A stretch of DNA of 64,000 bases from Anaerolineae bacterium. Lineage in GTDB: Bacteria; Chloroflexota; Anaerolineae; Aggregatilineales; Phototrophicaceae. The position numbers and the translations under genes were made by a program. The stretch covers positions 1 through 64,000 of the forward strand of contig JAJEAA010000008.1 in assembly GCA_022824365.1 (NCBI GenBank), written 5' to 3'. Below, piece after piece: positions 1 to 8,867 of the stretch (within the stretch, counting starts at the first letter, position 1; each line of letters starts with the position of its first letter). The notes below the pieces were generated by a model. It saw only the letters and a program-made list of their open reading frames with translations. It had not been told where the DNA came from and ran no database searches.

Positions 1-54
1 AAAGTAATGAGAAAATATTGCAAGGTAAAGAGAATGGCAAAAACCGAAATCATT

Positions 55-80
55 GTAGGGGCGACTCTGTGAGTCGCCCG
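55..80. repeat. REP-like palindrome, family R1
   Basis: This is a GTAGGGGCGACTC / GAGTCGCCC hairpin with a very short loop. The same core recurs at 182, 260, 11651, 27509, 36677, 48645, 60363 and 60418. Confidence 0.75.
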
Positions 81-181
81 CTTACAACATCCACTACATT
101 TCATTTGTCGCATGACTAACTTGGTTTTACTGAGGCACAGAAGTCACTCTAAGAAAGTCATGCAACAATCATAAGAATCAT

Positions 182-207
182 GTAGAGGCGAGCCACCGGG
201 TCGCCCG
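182..207. repeat. REP-like palindrome, family R1, diverged
   Basis: This is a diverged copy of the R1 repeat, with GTAGAGGCGA on the left arm and GTCGCCC on the right; the inner part of the stem is altered. Confidence 0.5.
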
Positions 208-259
208 CAAATCACGACTTGGCTCACGCAGAATAATGAACTCCTAACAATGAGAATGG

Positions 260-329
260 GTAGGGGCGACTCTTGAGTCGCCCGTAACATCGCCATTTTG
301 CATTCGGACGATCCAAGGACCACCCCTAC
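260..329. repeat. double R1 element with 22-bp linker
   Basis: Two R1-type hairpins flank a linker containing CATCGCCATTTTGCATTC. The same composite, in the opposite orientation, lies at 48645-48714, so the pair of hairpins plus linker behaves as one unit of about 70 bp. Confidence 0.7.
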
Positions 330-412
330 AGATTTCGGCATGACTATAGATGGAATTTGGCAGGTCACTAAAAAAAGAAGCGCGGAGAAACAATCGTTTC
401 GTACTCCGCCCG

Positions 413-1543
413 TTACTCCAAACCGATAGTCCCCGGCAGCACAAAATCCGCCCGGTCAATCACCCGCTGCTCGCTTAATATCCGCCCCACCATCGCCCCC
501 ATCTCCTCCGGCAGACGAATCGTATTCCCCCGCCCCTCATCCCGCGCCAGCTTCGTGCCCGCTTGAGCATCGCTCTCGAAGGCGCGCCTCGCATCGGACA
601 GCGCCGACCCTGGCAAGCCCATCAAGTCAAGCGCGGACTTGAGCGCGGCATCGCGATCCGCCTGCAAGTCCTCATAGCGAATCGCTTTGATGTCCGCCCC
701 GCGTTCGCGTAGTTCGAGATAGCGCCCCAACATATAGAGCCAGCCCAGGGCGCGCCCCTCCAGGTTGAGCCAGGACCTGATGTCCGGCGGCGCAAGCTCC
801 TCGAAAACTTCCGCGTCACACTGATAATAGGCCGCTTGCTGCTCGATGATTTGCTGACGACTGTAGCGCATGGGCGTGTCGCCGCGGTTGACGCGCAGCC
901 GATGAAAGGATGCCAGCCAGTCGATCACATTGCGATACATGAATAGGTGACTCGCCTGGGGCAGGGCATCGACATAGCGCTTCATGCTGCCCGCCGCCTG
1001 GTTGCGGAATTTGATGACGCTGTGCTGGTTCGCGCCGATGATGACCGGGCGACAGAGCCAGGCGACGCAGGCGCCCAGCAGCCGCCCCGGCTCAGCCTCC
1101 GGCAAGGCGACCTGACCGATGAAGTTGGTCAGCGCGTCCGGCTCGGAGAAAGACAGGACGCCATCGATCTCGTTGAGAGCGCGGCATAGGACGGTGGAGC
1201 CGCAACGCCCGATATTGTGCAGGCAGAGCAGGTTGCGCGGCGCTGGCATCTGCTCGGCGAGGCGCAGAAATTCGGGATAGGGCAGAGCGACCAGGTATTC
1301 GGCATGGTCAAATTGCGCCTGATACATGAAAGGCGCGTCCAAGGGGTCGACATCGGCGGGGCTGGCGGTGAAGATGGCGCGCTGACTGCCGTGATCGAGG
1401 CAGTAGAGGCTGAAGCGAGGGTCAGCGACCAGCGGCTCGGCGTCAAGGACTTCGCCTTGCGTCCACTGGAAATCGGCGAGTGAGACGACGACGCCCATGT
1501 GCTCGCGCCCCCGGCTTAAGATTTCCAGCTTGCTCGCGCTCAT
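413..1543 (-). CDS. sulfotransferase-like P-loop protein
   Basis: The protein is 376 aa. Residues 103-120 contain a strand followed by IGRCGST (111-117), which matches the 5'-phosphosulfate-binding loop of sulfotransferases. Further on, a strand followed by YRNVIDWLASF resembles the 3'-phosphate-binding segment. Sulfotransferases move sulfate from PAPS to a hydroxyl or amine; the acceptor here is unknown. An N-terminal region of about 100 residues precedes the P-loop and is not recognised. The ATG overlaps the upstream stop as ATGA, so translation is probably coupled to the 204-aa gene. A P-loop enzyme of another kind is possible. No signal peptide is seen. Confidence 0.7.
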   Translation of the reverse strand: MSASKLEILSRGREHMGVVVSLADFQWTQGEVLDAEPLVADPRFSLYCLDHGSQRAIFTASPADVDPLDAPFMYQAQFDHAEYLVALPYPEFLRLAEQMPAPRNLLCLHNIGRCGSTVLCRALNEIDGVLSFSEPDALTNFIGQVALPEAEPGRLLGACVAWLCRPVIIGANQHSVIKFRNQAAGSMKRYVDALPQASHLFMYRNVIDWLASFHRLRVNRGDTPMRYSRQQIIEQQAAYYQCDAEVFEELAPPDIRSWLNLEGRALGWLYMLGRYLELRERGADIKAIRYEDLQADRDAALKSALDLMGLPGSALSDARRAFESDAQAGTKLARDEGRGNTIRLPEEMGAMVGRILSEQRVIDRADFVLPGTIGLE

Positions 1544-2154
1544 GGACCGCGCCTCCGATAGTAACGGGCTTCGCTCTCGACGAATTCGACCGCGCCGGCG
1601 ATGCTCGGGTTGGGTGGCGTATCAGCCGGCATATTGCGTATACACGACGAGACCAAAACAGGCTCGCCTCGCATATCGACGGCAACTTCGCCGACCTGCC
1701 CTCGACCGACAGCCTGCAAGCGCAGAACCTTGCCGTCAAGGCGCGTCGACTCAGCCGGCTCAAGCATGATTTGCAGGCGCTCGTCGGGCTCGACCGGTCG
1801 CAGAGCGGCGATGATCTCCATTGCCGATGCCATACGACAGCGCCAATGATTCCGCCGATCGACCAGCCCCATCGTGACTTGCCCCGCCAGCTTGTCGCGA
1901 TCCTCGGTCTCCAGTACGCCCTCCGCGTTGGCCGCGTGATAACCCATGCCATCGAGGACGATCAACGCCGAACGTCCGCCGGTGTCGCGGCAATGCCAGG
2001 CTATGTCGCTGCACGAGCCGCCCAGGTCCAGCAGCAAGCAATGGCGTCCGTCGCCTTTCAATCGTTGCAAGAAAGTATACAGACGGGGCAGCAGCGCCAG
2101 ATCGCCAGCGATGCCGCCGGTATAAAGCAGGGTCAGGCTCAGCGGTTCTTCCAT
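1540..2154 (-). CDS. hypothetical protein, 204 aa
   Basis: I do not recognise a family with confidence. The N-terminus has a hydrophobic strand ending LLYTGG, then LLLDLGGSCSD and MGYHAANAEG, a pattern loosely like the start of 5'-nucleotidase or metallophosphoesterase domains (strand, Gly turn, LLLDxGD, MGYDAxxxGN). The metal-binding Asp/His set of that family is not complete, so this is only a hint. It overlaps the enoyl-CoA hydratase gene by 16 bp upstream and the sulfotransferase-like gene by 4 bp downstream, so the three genes are almost certainly co-translated as one operon. Confidence 0.6.
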   Translation of the reverse strand: MEEPLSLTLLYTGGIAGDLALLPRLYTFLQRLKGDGRHCLLLDLGGSCSDIAWHCRDTGGRSALIVLDGMGYHAANAEGVLETEDRDKLAGQVTMGLVDRRNHWRCRMASAMEIIAALRPVEPDERLQIMLEPAESTRLDGKVLRLQAVGRGQVGEVAVDMRGEPVLVSSCIRNMPADTPPNPSIAGAVEFVESEARYYRRRGP

Positions 2155-2915
2155 TTCGCGGGCCGCTTTTCGATGAAGGCGCGCATGCCTTCGATCTTGT
2201 CTTCCGAGCCGAATGCGATCAGGAAGTTGCGCCGTTCCAGCGCCAAACCTTCTTCCAGCGAGGTTTCGTAGGCTTTGTTGATCGCTTCTTTGCTCAGGCG
2301 GATCGCGACCTGGGAGCGGCGCGCTGCCTTCTGCGCGATGCTGATCGCCACATCCATATATTCATCCAGCGGCGCCACGCGATTGACCAAGCCGTAGCGC
2401 AAGGCTTCCTCCGCGCTGAGCTTGCGGTCGGTCAGCATGATTTCCATTGCCAGCGCTTTGCCGACGGCTCGGGTCAGGCGTTGCGTGCCGCCGGCGCCGG
2501 GGATGATGCCCAGGTTGATCTCCGGCTGGCCGAAGACCGCCGTCTCCGAAGCGACGATCATGTCGCAACTCATGGCGACCTCGCAGCCGCCGCCAAGCGC
2601 GTAGCCGGAAACCGCGGCGATGATCGGCTTGCTCAGCTTCTGAATATCGAAGCGGTCGATCAGCGAGCGCGCCATCAACATGTCGATCTGCGTCTTGCCG
2701 TCCATCTCCTTGATGTCCGCGCCGGCAGCGAAGGCTTTGTCGTCCCCCGTGAGGATCATCGCGCCGATGGTCTCATCGTCGTTGAAAGCGGACATGGCTT
2801 GCATCACTTCGTCCATCAAAGGCGAGTTCAAGGCGTTGAGCGCCTTGGGCCGGTTGAGCCGCACGCGCCCGACGCCCGCGGCCGGCTGGTCGACAAGGAT
2901 ATTTTCGTAGCTCAT
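2139..2915 (-). CDS. enoyl-CoA hydratase (crotonase family)
   Basis: The 258-aa protein has the full crotonase layout. AAGADIKEM (63-71) forms the first oxyanion-hole segment and LGGGCE (107-112) the second. The two catalytic glutamates of classical enoyl-CoA hydratases are present as E112 (GGGCE) and E132 (GQPE), followed by GIIPGAGGTQRL. It should hydrate trans-2-enoyl-CoA in fatty-acid or amino-acid beta-oxidation in the cytoplasm. The length is normal for the family. It is the first gene of an overlapping three-gene minus-strand operon. No other beta-oxidation gene lies in the window, so the exact substrate stays open. Confidence 0.93.
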   Translation of the reverse strand: MSYENILVDQPAAGVGRVRLNRPKALNALNSPLMDEVMQAMSAFNDDETIGAMILTGDDKAFAAGADIKEMDGKTQIDMLMARSLIDRFDIQKLSKPIIAAVSGYALGGGCEVAMSCDMIVASETAVFGQPEINLGIIPGAGGTQRLTRAVGKALAMEIMLTDRKLSAEEALRYGLVNRVAPLDEYMDVAISIAQKAARRSQVAIRLSKEAINKAYETSLEEGLALERRNFLIAFGSEDKIEGMRAFIEKRPAKWKNR

Positions 2916-3008
2916 TCTCTCAGTCCCCGCTCATTCCTTGGCTGAATCCGCTCAATGGTAGCACAGACTCGCCAGCGGCGTGACAGGCGCCGGCGCCCCC
3001 GACCAATG

Positions 3009-4094
3009 TCATTTCTCGAGGAATTTGACGATTTCCTTCACCGTCGCGGCGACTTGAATCCCGATGTCTTCCCGACCCATCCACTCGGTCGGACCTTCAG
3101 CTGCGCCACGGCTGCCAACTTTGGAGGGAATCCAGAAGACCATGCTGTCCCTCGTGTAAGGTCCGTATCGCCGCGGATCGGTCGGTCCCATCAACATGAC
3201 CGTCTTCGCGCCGCTGGCCGCGGCCAGATGCGTCAAGCCGCTGTCGTTGCCGATGTAAACCAGCGCCTCCGCCGCCAGCGCCCCAATCTCCGCGAATGTC
3301 AGCCTGCCCGCCAAACTGTGCCACGGCGCCGTCAAATGCCCGGCGACCTCCGCAACCAGAGCTTCATCGTCCGGTCCGCCAAGCAAAATCACGCTGGCGC
3401 CCTTCGCTTCCGCCACGCGGCTCGCCAGCTCGGCAAATCGCAGCGGCGGGAATCGCTTGCTCTCGAAGCGCATGCCCGGGTTGACGCCCCCGCCCGGATG
3501 GGCGACGATAAAAGGCGACTCGACTGCCTCCGTCTTGAGTTCGCCCCGGACCCTGGCGCGCGCCGCGTCCGTCACCGGCAGATTGGCATAGGCGTGCAAC
3601 TCCCGGCCTGCCAGCGCGCTGACGACCTTCAAGTATATCTCGCTCTCGTGCTCCGGCTCATCCGGGTCAATCGGGACTCGCAAGTTGTAACCGAAACCGC
3701 GCCCGCCGCTGTCCAATCCCGCGCGCAATGGTATACCCGCCAGCCAGACCGCCAAACTCATCAAAGGCGACCTGACCAGCGACACCGCGCAATCGAAGCC
3801 GCCGTTCCGCAATTGCCGCGCGAAACGCCGCAACGACGCCGCTGACCTGAGCGGCATATCCTTGTCCGGCATCGCAATAGCGTCCAGCGCCGGATGATGC
3901 GCAATCGCCCGCGCCGACCAGGGTCCCGCCACCCAGCTGATATGCGCCTCCGGGTAAGCTTCGCGCAGCGCCGTCAGCGCCGCCGTCGCCATCACCACAT
4001 CGCCGATGCAGCAAGGCCGGATCAGCGCGATCCGCTTTGGCGCGAACTTGACCCGTCCTGTCGGGAATATCCGTGAGAGCAGCTGATAAATCAT
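3009..4094 (-). CDS. glycosyltransferase family 9 (heptosyltransferase-like)
   Basis: The 361-aa protein opens with RIALIRPCCIGDVVMATAAL, the GT9 N-terminal GD motif. It carries the C-terminal domain signatures FIVAHPGGG, GASVILLGGPDD and YIGNDSGLTHLAAA, followed by VMLMGPTDPRRYGPY. GT9 enzymes transfer heptose or related sugars from an ADP-sugar. In a presumed Chloroflexota the acceptor need not be LPS; a surface glycan or glycoprotein is equally likely. An rfaE2-type adenylyltransferase at 9289 could supply an ADP-activated sugar. The gene stands alone, 93 bp from the enoyl-CoA hydratase on the same strand. Confidence 0.88.
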   Translation of the reverse strand: MIYQLLSRIFPTGRVKFAPKRIALIRPCCIGDVVMATAALTALREAYPEAHISWVAGPWSARAIAHHPALDAIAMPDKDMPLRSAASLRRFARQLRNGGFDCAVSLVRSPLMSLAVWLAGIPLRAGLDSGGRGFGYNLRVPIDPDEPEHESEIYLKVVSALAGRELHAYANLPVTDAARARVRGELKTEAVESPFIVAHPGGGVNPGMRFESKRFPPLRFAELASRVAEAKGASVILLGGPDDEALVAEVAGHLTAPWHSLAGRLTFAEIGALAAEALVYIGNDSGLTHLAAASGAKTVMLMGPTDPRRYGPYTRDSMVFWIPSKVGSRGAAEGPTEWMGREDIGIQVAATVKEIVKFLEK

Positions 4095-4233
4095 GGCAAC
4101 TGGCTTCTGGCAAACGCGCGACTAAGGCAGAATGTAATGCAGAGTGACAAGCAGGCATAGTCCGATTTGCCGCCGAAAACCCGCCAGGCTGCGCGCCTCT
4201 GTTGGAAATCTCTGGTGAAAATCGACATAGTGC

Positions 4234-4261
4234 TTGACAGAATTCTTAAGTATGTTAAGCT
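4234..4261 (+). promoter_or_regulatory. possible promoter for the DUF4013 gene
   Basis: A perfect TTGACA (4234-4239) is followed after 16 bp by TAAGCT, a weak -10. It lies 36 bp ahead of the DUF4013 ATG at 4297. Confidence 0.35.
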
Positions 4262-4296
4262 CAGTTTAAGCGAATATAAAATCTCATAATAATGCC

Positions 4297-5043
4297 ATGA
4301 ACTACATACACGCCTTCACCTATATGTTCAAAGACCGCCGCATTCTCATCAAGCTGGGCGAGGCTGCGGTTTTCGTGCTTCTTGTTCCGGCGCCGGTATT
4401 GGGCTTGATCTGCCTTTGCGCCCTTCTGGGCTATCTGGCCGAGATCGTTCATAATGTCAGTAACGATTATCCGCGCCCGCTGCCGGAGTGGGATCATATC
4501 GGCGAAGACATCAGCAAAGGCTTCCCGGTCTTGATCGCGCTTGTGGTTTATCACCTGCCGCTGCTGCTGGCTTTGGCTTTTCTCTACGCCTTCCGCGCCG
4601 TCATCGCCGTCAGTCTCTTCGGCGGTTTAACTTTCGTCGGCATCGTGACCAGCCTCACTCCGCTATTCCTGCTCTACCTGCTATTCGCCTGGTCCCTGTT
4701 TGCGATCGCCCTGGCGCGCTACGCCGAAACCTGGGAATCGGACTGCTTCTATCAATTCAATTCTACGCTGCGGACCTTGCAGATGAACAGCGCGCTCGCT
4801 ATCCGCTGGCTGATCGCCTCGCTGGCGGCGAGCATCCTGCTCCTGCTATTGACGCCGCTGCTGCTTCTGGGTCCATTCCTTTTTGTCCCGGTGCAGGGTT
4901 ATCTCCTGGGCAACTATGCGCGCCGCTTGCGCTTCGCCCGCATGACATGGCGCCGCGCCGCTGAAGACGAGGGACTTGCGCCAGCCCTGCCTTATCCGCA
5001 GCCGGAAGGCCGCCCGCCCTTGCGCCGCAGTGAAAGCCTGTGA
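4297..5043 (+). CDS. DUF4013 membrane protein
   Basis: The 248-aa protein starts MNYIHAFTYMFKD, typical of DUF4013 proteins, which begin with a short amphipathic segment and a conserved Asp. Hydrophobic segments are visible near residues 24-48, 75-105, 110-135, 165-205, with PEWDHIGEDISKG between the first two, also a family hallmark. These are integral membrane proteins of unknown function found in archaea and Chloroflexota. The C-terminal 40 residues are charged, Pro-rich and probably cytoplasmic. The gene is monocistronic, with a possible TTGACA promoter upstream. Confidence 0.85.
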   Translation: MNYIHAFTYMFKDRRILIKLGEAAVFVLLVPAPVLGLICLCALLGYLAEIVHNVSNDYPRPLPEWDHIGEDISKGFPVLIALVVYHLPLLLALAFLYAFRAVIAVSLFGGLTFVGIVTSLTPLFLLYLLFAWSLFAIALARYAETWESDCFYQFNSTLRTLQMNSALAIRWLIASLAASILLLLLTPLLLLGPFLFVPVQGYLLGNYARRLRFARMTWRRAAEDEGLAPALPYPQPEGRPPLRRSESL

Positions 5044-5451
5044 TCCGCAATTTGTCGGCGGACGCGACATCACGGTTCGCCCTCGCCTGAGGCAGATTGC
5101 CAACCAGATTTTATTATAGTATCGAATTACTCTTTTATTAGTAAAAGGGTTTATGCCGCCGTCGCCGCTCATCGACGGGCGAACTTGACGCTGCTTTATC
5201 CCGCAATTATCAGCGGAATCCTTTGTATACGCCAGTTTCAGCGCATATAATGATATATAGACAGGATGCTGTCCCCGGTCATATTCGATCCCCGGCCTAA
5301 GTTGTCTGCTATCGGCGACGAGGACGACAGCCTTGTCCGGTGTAAAACTAATAATTTGTTGTTTAACCTTTTCTGCGTTCAAGCATATCGCTTTCTGACT
5401 GTCGATAGGGAAGGGATACAGATCAGGCTAAGCACGAGAGGAGAGGGGTCC
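5044..5451. other. intergenic region with leader of the PIN/TRAM gene
   Basis: The stretch holds no supported gene. It contains a good sigma70-type promoter (5223-5251) and a transcribed leader of about 190 nt before the PIN/TRAM start codon. An in-frame upstream extension of that gene (from 5266) looks non-coding. I see no recognisable riboswitch. Confidence 0.5.
5223..5251 (+). promoter_or_regulatory. sigma70-type promoter
   Basis: TTGTAT (5223-5228) and a perfect TATAAT (5246-5251) are separated by exactly 17 bp. The start of transcription would be near 5258 and would give a long leader to the gene at 5452. Confidence 0.65.
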
Positions 5452-6507
5452 ATGAACTCGATGCTCTTAGGTCGCATAGCTGGCTTGATCGTATTTTCCT
5501 TCATCGGCGCTCGCCTTGGCGCCTCTGTGGCGCATCTCACCGAATTCAGCGCGGACGAAGTGTCCTTGATATTTTTTGGCCTTGGCGCCCTCGTCGGTTT
5601 GATCGCGACTCCCTGGATCACAGTTCTGCCTTTGCGCGCTTGGCGTCGCGCCGCCAACGAAATGACTGTGCCGCGGCTGATCCTGGCGATTTTTGGCGGC
5701 TTGCTCGGCTTGACCGTTGCGCTGATGCTGGCTTTCCCGCTTTCGCTCCTGGGCGATCCGGTCGGTCGCGTTTTGCCGGCCATCGTGTCTCTGGTCTGCG
5801 GCTACCTGGGCATGCACCTCTTCAACATCCGCTCAAGCGAGATCGTCGATTGGGTCAGCGAAAAAATCCTGGGGCGGCAGCGGCGCTTCCAACCCTTCAC
5901 CACCCGGCAACTCCTTTTGGATACCAGCGTCTTGATCGACGGCAGAGTCGTGGAAATCGCCGAGACCGGCTTCATTGGCGGGACTCTGGTAATCCCGCGC
6001 TTTGTGCTGAGCGAACTGCATCGCGTCGCCGATTCATCCGATCCCTTGCGGCGCAATCGCGGGCGGCGCGGCTTGGCGAAGCTCAATGAACTGCAGCGGA
6101 ATAACGATCTGCCCGTCAAAATCGTCGATGATGATCCGGAAGACTTCGGCGAGGTCGACGCCAAGCTGGTGGCGCTGTCGATCCAACTCAACGCATCGCT
6201 GGTGACCAACGACTTCAACCTCAATCAAGTCGCCGATGCCCAAGGCGTGGACGTGCTCAATATCAACGCCCTTGCCAACGCGGTGCGCTCGGTGTACATC
6301 CCGGGCGAAACCTTCGATATCCGCATCATCCAGGAAGGTCGCGATCCCAATCAGGGCGTCGGCTACCTGGACGACGGCACCATGGTGGTGGTGGAATCGG
6401 GCCAGCGCTACATGAATCGCACCGTCGGCGTGGAAGTCACCAAGCTCATCAACCGCCCGACCGGTCGGATGATCTTCGCCGTGCCGCAAGCCAGGTCCGG
6501 GCGCTAG
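5452..6507 (+). CDS. PIN and TRAM domain membrane protein (YacL-like)
   Basis: From the ATG at 5452, preceded by a GAGAGGAGAGGGG purine run, the product is 351 aa. Four hydrophobic segments occupy about residues 1-130. A PIN nuclease-type domain follows, with LLLDTSVLIDGR at its start and acidic residues in VDAKLVALS and LVTNDFNL. A C-terminal TRAM-like segment contains GVGYLDDGTMVVVESG. This order (membrane segments, PIN, TRAM) is that of Bacillus YacL and its relatives, thought to be membrane-bound RNA-binding or nuclease proteins. An upstream start at 5266 is open but adds 62 residues with no family resemblance. Confidence 0.88.
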   Translation: MNSMLLGRIAGLIVFSFIGARLGASVAHLTEFSADEVSLIFFGLGALVGLIATPWITVLPLRAWRRAANEMTVPRLILAIFGGLLGLTVALMLAFPLSLLGDPVGRVLPAIVSLVCGYLGMHLFNIRSSEIVDWVSEKILGRQRRFQPFTTRQLLLDTSVLIDGRVVEIAETGFIGGTLVIPRFVLSELHRVADSSDPLRRNRGRRGLAKLNELQRNNDLPVKIVDDDPEDFGEVDAKLVALSIQLNASLVTNDFNLNQVADAQGVDVLNINALANAVRSVYIPGETFDIRIIQEGRDPNQGVGYLDDGTMVVVESGQRYMNRTVGVEVTKLINRPTGRMIFAVPQARSGR

Positions 6508-6633
6508 GCTCACAAACGCAGCTTCGCCTTCTGTAAGGCTTGAAATCCCGTGCCAAGCCCGCTTTCCAAACTCGCTTCAATATGCGAACATTTGGTCGCC
6601 TATGCCATGCTTGTTTGTGCTATACTGACTGTC

Positions 6634-7038
6634 ATGAACGCCAGACCGCCAAAGCAGCGTCTAATCCAAAACATGCCACGCATAAGCCAAAATACAACTT
6701 TCAGCGCGCAAAATCCATATTTCGGGCCGATAAATGCCGCTGTATCCATACTGTATCAATATATAACGGTAATTTTGCCATCATATACCTTAACTTTTTT
6801 ATCTATTTTGGGTCCTGTTTTATCCGTATTGGGTCTTTTGGGGTCTTTCTTTGGTACTTTGCTTACATACGGAATGACCTTGATAAGGCGCAGAAAATGC
6901 CGACGCCTTCCTGGCTTGCCGGGGCAGGGGGAGAAAAGCGCGCTGGCGGAACGAAATACCAATCAAGCCCTACACCCATTCGAGCCTGTTTGTTACGATG
7001 TTGACCTCTACCCTTCAACCCGAAAGCGAATGCGATGA
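6634..7038 (+). CDS. possible small membrane protein, doubtful
   Basis: This is an open frame of 134 aa in a locally AT-rich stretch between the PIN/TRAM and pepF genes. It has a hydrophobic centre (about residues 35-80, with VLSVLGLLGSFFGTLL) followed by RRRKCRR. Its TGA overlaps the pepF ATG as ATGA, which would suit coupling. An extended -10 (TGCTATACT, 6618-6626) would place transcription at or beside the ATG, so any mRNA would be leaderless. Codon use is unlike that of the neighbours and I recognise no homologue. The region may instead be only the promoter region of pepF; nothing else is seen between 6508 and 7034. Confidence 0.25.
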   Translation: MNARPPKQRLIQNMPRISQNTTFSAQNPYFGPINAAVSILYQYITVILPSYTLTFLSILGPVLSVLGLLGSFFGTLLTYGMTLIRRRKCRRLPGLPGQGEKSALAERNTNQALHPFEPVCYDVDLYPSTRKRMR

Positions 7039-8858
7039 CCGAAGCTGTGCAAGAACGCCGCACCGGCGCCGAAGCTGTGCTCTGGGACCTGTCTGTTTTC
7101 TACAGCGGACTGGACGACCCGCAAATGGATGCTGATATCGAGAAACTCAGGACGCTGGTCGACGATTTTCAAGGGCGCTGGCGCGGAAAGGTCGCGGAGA
7201 TGAGCGCGGCCGACTTCCGCGATGCCTATCAAGCGCTGGAGACGATCTACGATATGCGCGGGCGCTTGGGAAGTTTCGCCTTTCTCAACTTTTCCACCGA
7301 CACCGGCAACGCGGCTTATCAAGCGGCGGTCGCGCGGATTGAAGAACTGGAAGCGAGCCTGAGCCAGAAACTCGTCTTCTTCGACCTGGAGTGGAACGCG
7401 CTGGACGATGACGCGGCCGAGCGGATCCTGGCTGACCCTGTCCTGGCTGATTATCACTACTACCTGGAGGCGGAGCGGCGCTACCGCCCCTACAACCTCA
7501 GCGAAGCCGAAGAGCGGATCATCATCGAAAAACAGGTGACCGGCAGCGGCGCCTGGACGCGCTTCTTCACCCAGTTGACCAGCGCCTTCCGCTTCGATTG
7601 GCTGGGCGACGAAGTGAATATGACCTTCGTGCTCAACAAACTGCGCGATGCCGACCGCGATGTGCGCGAGATGGCTTGGCGCAAGCTCACCGACAAGCTG
7701 CGCGAGAAGTCGATGGAGTTGACCTTCATCTTTAACACCCTGGCTTTGGACAAGGCGAATAGCGACCGGCGGCGCGGGTACCCCAGTTGGATCTCCGCGC
7801 GCAACCTCAGCAACAAAGCCGGCGATGATGTGGTCGAAGCGCTGGTCGCGACAGTGACAAGCAATTATGGCTTGGTCGCCCGCCATTACGAACTCAAGCG
7901 TGCCCTGCTGGGCTACGAAGAACTCTACGATTACGATCGCTACGCCCCGCTGAACCTCAAGGAGAGCGAGGCTTTCTATGTCTGGGAGCAGGCTCGCGAT
8001 ATCGTCCTGGACGCCTTCGACAATTTCAGCCCGCGCATGAAATCGGTGGCGCGGCAGTTCTTCGAGCGCAACTGGATCCACGCGCCCGTCCTGCCCAATA
8101 AACGCGGCGGCGCCTTCGCCGCTCCGACCGTCGCTTCCGCCAATCCCTACGTTTTCCTGAATTATCTCGGCGACGCCCGCGATGTCACCACCCTCGCGCA
8201 TGAACTGGGGCACGGCATCCACATGGTCCTCTCGGGCGAAGAAAAGGGTCTCTTCGCCTTGTATACCCCGCTGACCACCGCCGAGATGGCGTCGACCTTC
8301 GCCGAGATGCTGGTCTTCCAGGATTTGATGGCGGCCGAGGATGATCCGGAAGTCAAACTCTCGATGCTGACTGAGAAGATCGAAGATACCTTCGCCACGG
8401 TCTTCCGGCAGATATCGATGAACCGCTTCGAAGACAAGATGCACAAGTCCCGCCGCGACGAAGGCGAACTCACCGCCGAGCGCTTCAATGAGCTTTGGCT
8501 GGAGACGCAGCGCGATATGTTCGGCGAGAGCGTCGTCATCACCGAGGAATACGGCAGTTGGTGGAGTTATGTGCCGCACTTCCTGCATACCCCCGGCTAC
8601 GTCTACGCTTACTCCTTCGGCGAACTGCTGGTGCTGGCCCTATACCGCATCTACCAAGAGCAGGGCGAATCTTTCGTGCCCAGGTATATCGATCTGCTGG
8701 CCGCCGGCGACTCGGATTATCCCGATAAACTGCTGGCGAAGGTCGGCGTCGATATCAACGATCCGGGCTTCTGGCAAAAGGGCATCCATGTGATTGAGGA
8801 ATGGGTGGCGCAGGCGGAATCGCTGGCGCGAAAACTCTATCCGGCCAAGTTCGCTTAG
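7035..8858 (+). CDS. pepF: oligoendopeptidase F (M3 family metallopeptidase)
   Basis: The 607-aa product has the length of the PepF/M3B family. The zinc site is HELGH at residues 389-393, within TTLAHELGHGIHM, and a third ligand Glu is expected in TTAEMASTFAEM about 25-30 residues on. The C-terminus has HTPGYVYAYSFGELLVLALY, the substrate-binding Tyr-rich motif of the family. It cleaves short peptides in the cytoplasm. There is no signal peptide. DUF3052 and rfaE2-type genes follow with 9-10 bp spacing, so it probably heads an operon. Confidence 0.93.
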   Translation: MTEAVQERRTGAEAVLWDLSVFYSGLDDPQMDADIEKLRTLVDDFQGRWRGKVAEMSAADFRDAYQALETIYDMRGRLGSFAFLNFSTDTGNAAYQAAVARIEELEASLSQKLVFFDLEWNALDDDAAERILADPVLADYHYYLEAERRYRPYNLSEAEERIIIEKQVTGSGAWTRFFTQLTSAFRFDWLGDEVNMTFVLNKLRDADRDVREMAWRKLTDKLREKSMELTFIFNTLALDKANSDRRRGYPSWISARNLSNKAGDDVVEALVATVTSNYGLVARHYELKRALLGYEELYDYDRYAPLNLKESEAFYVWEQARDIVLDAFDNFSPRMKSVARQFFERNWIHAPVLPNKRGGAFAAPTVASANPYVFLNYLGDARDVTTLAHELGHGIHMVLSGEEKGLFALYTPLTTAEMASTFAEMLVFQDLMAAEDDPEVKLSMLTEKIEDTFATVFRQISMNRFEDKMHKSRRDEGELTAERFNELWLETQRDMFGESVVITEEYGSWWSYVPHFLHTPGYVYAYSFGELLVLALYRIYQEQGESFVPRYIDLLAAGDSDYPDKLLAKVGVDINDPGFWQKGIHVIEEWVAQAESLARKLYPAKFA

Positions 8859-8867
8859 GCGGCGCGC

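Larger units (their letters stand above)
1..412. other. gene-free left edge, repeat-rich
   Basis: No convincing coding frame is seen here. The stretch holds three copies or part-copies of the GTAGGGGCGA/TCGCCC palindromic repeat, listed separately. Short open frames that cross it run through these palindromes and lack a ribosome binding site. Confidence 0.6.

Noticed and set aside
5266..5451. Longer N-terminus for the PIN/TRAM protein
   Set aside because: The 62 extra residues are unlike the family and the ATG at 5452 has the purine-rich site; the interval is the transcribed leader.
6756..6962. Minus-strand frame in the AT-rich gap before pepF
   Set aside because: It has no start signals and is the complement of the equally doubtful plus-strand frame.
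7008..8588. 526-codon frame on the minus strand
   Set aside because: It is antisense to the PepF gene with its HELGH site and has no ribosome binding site.
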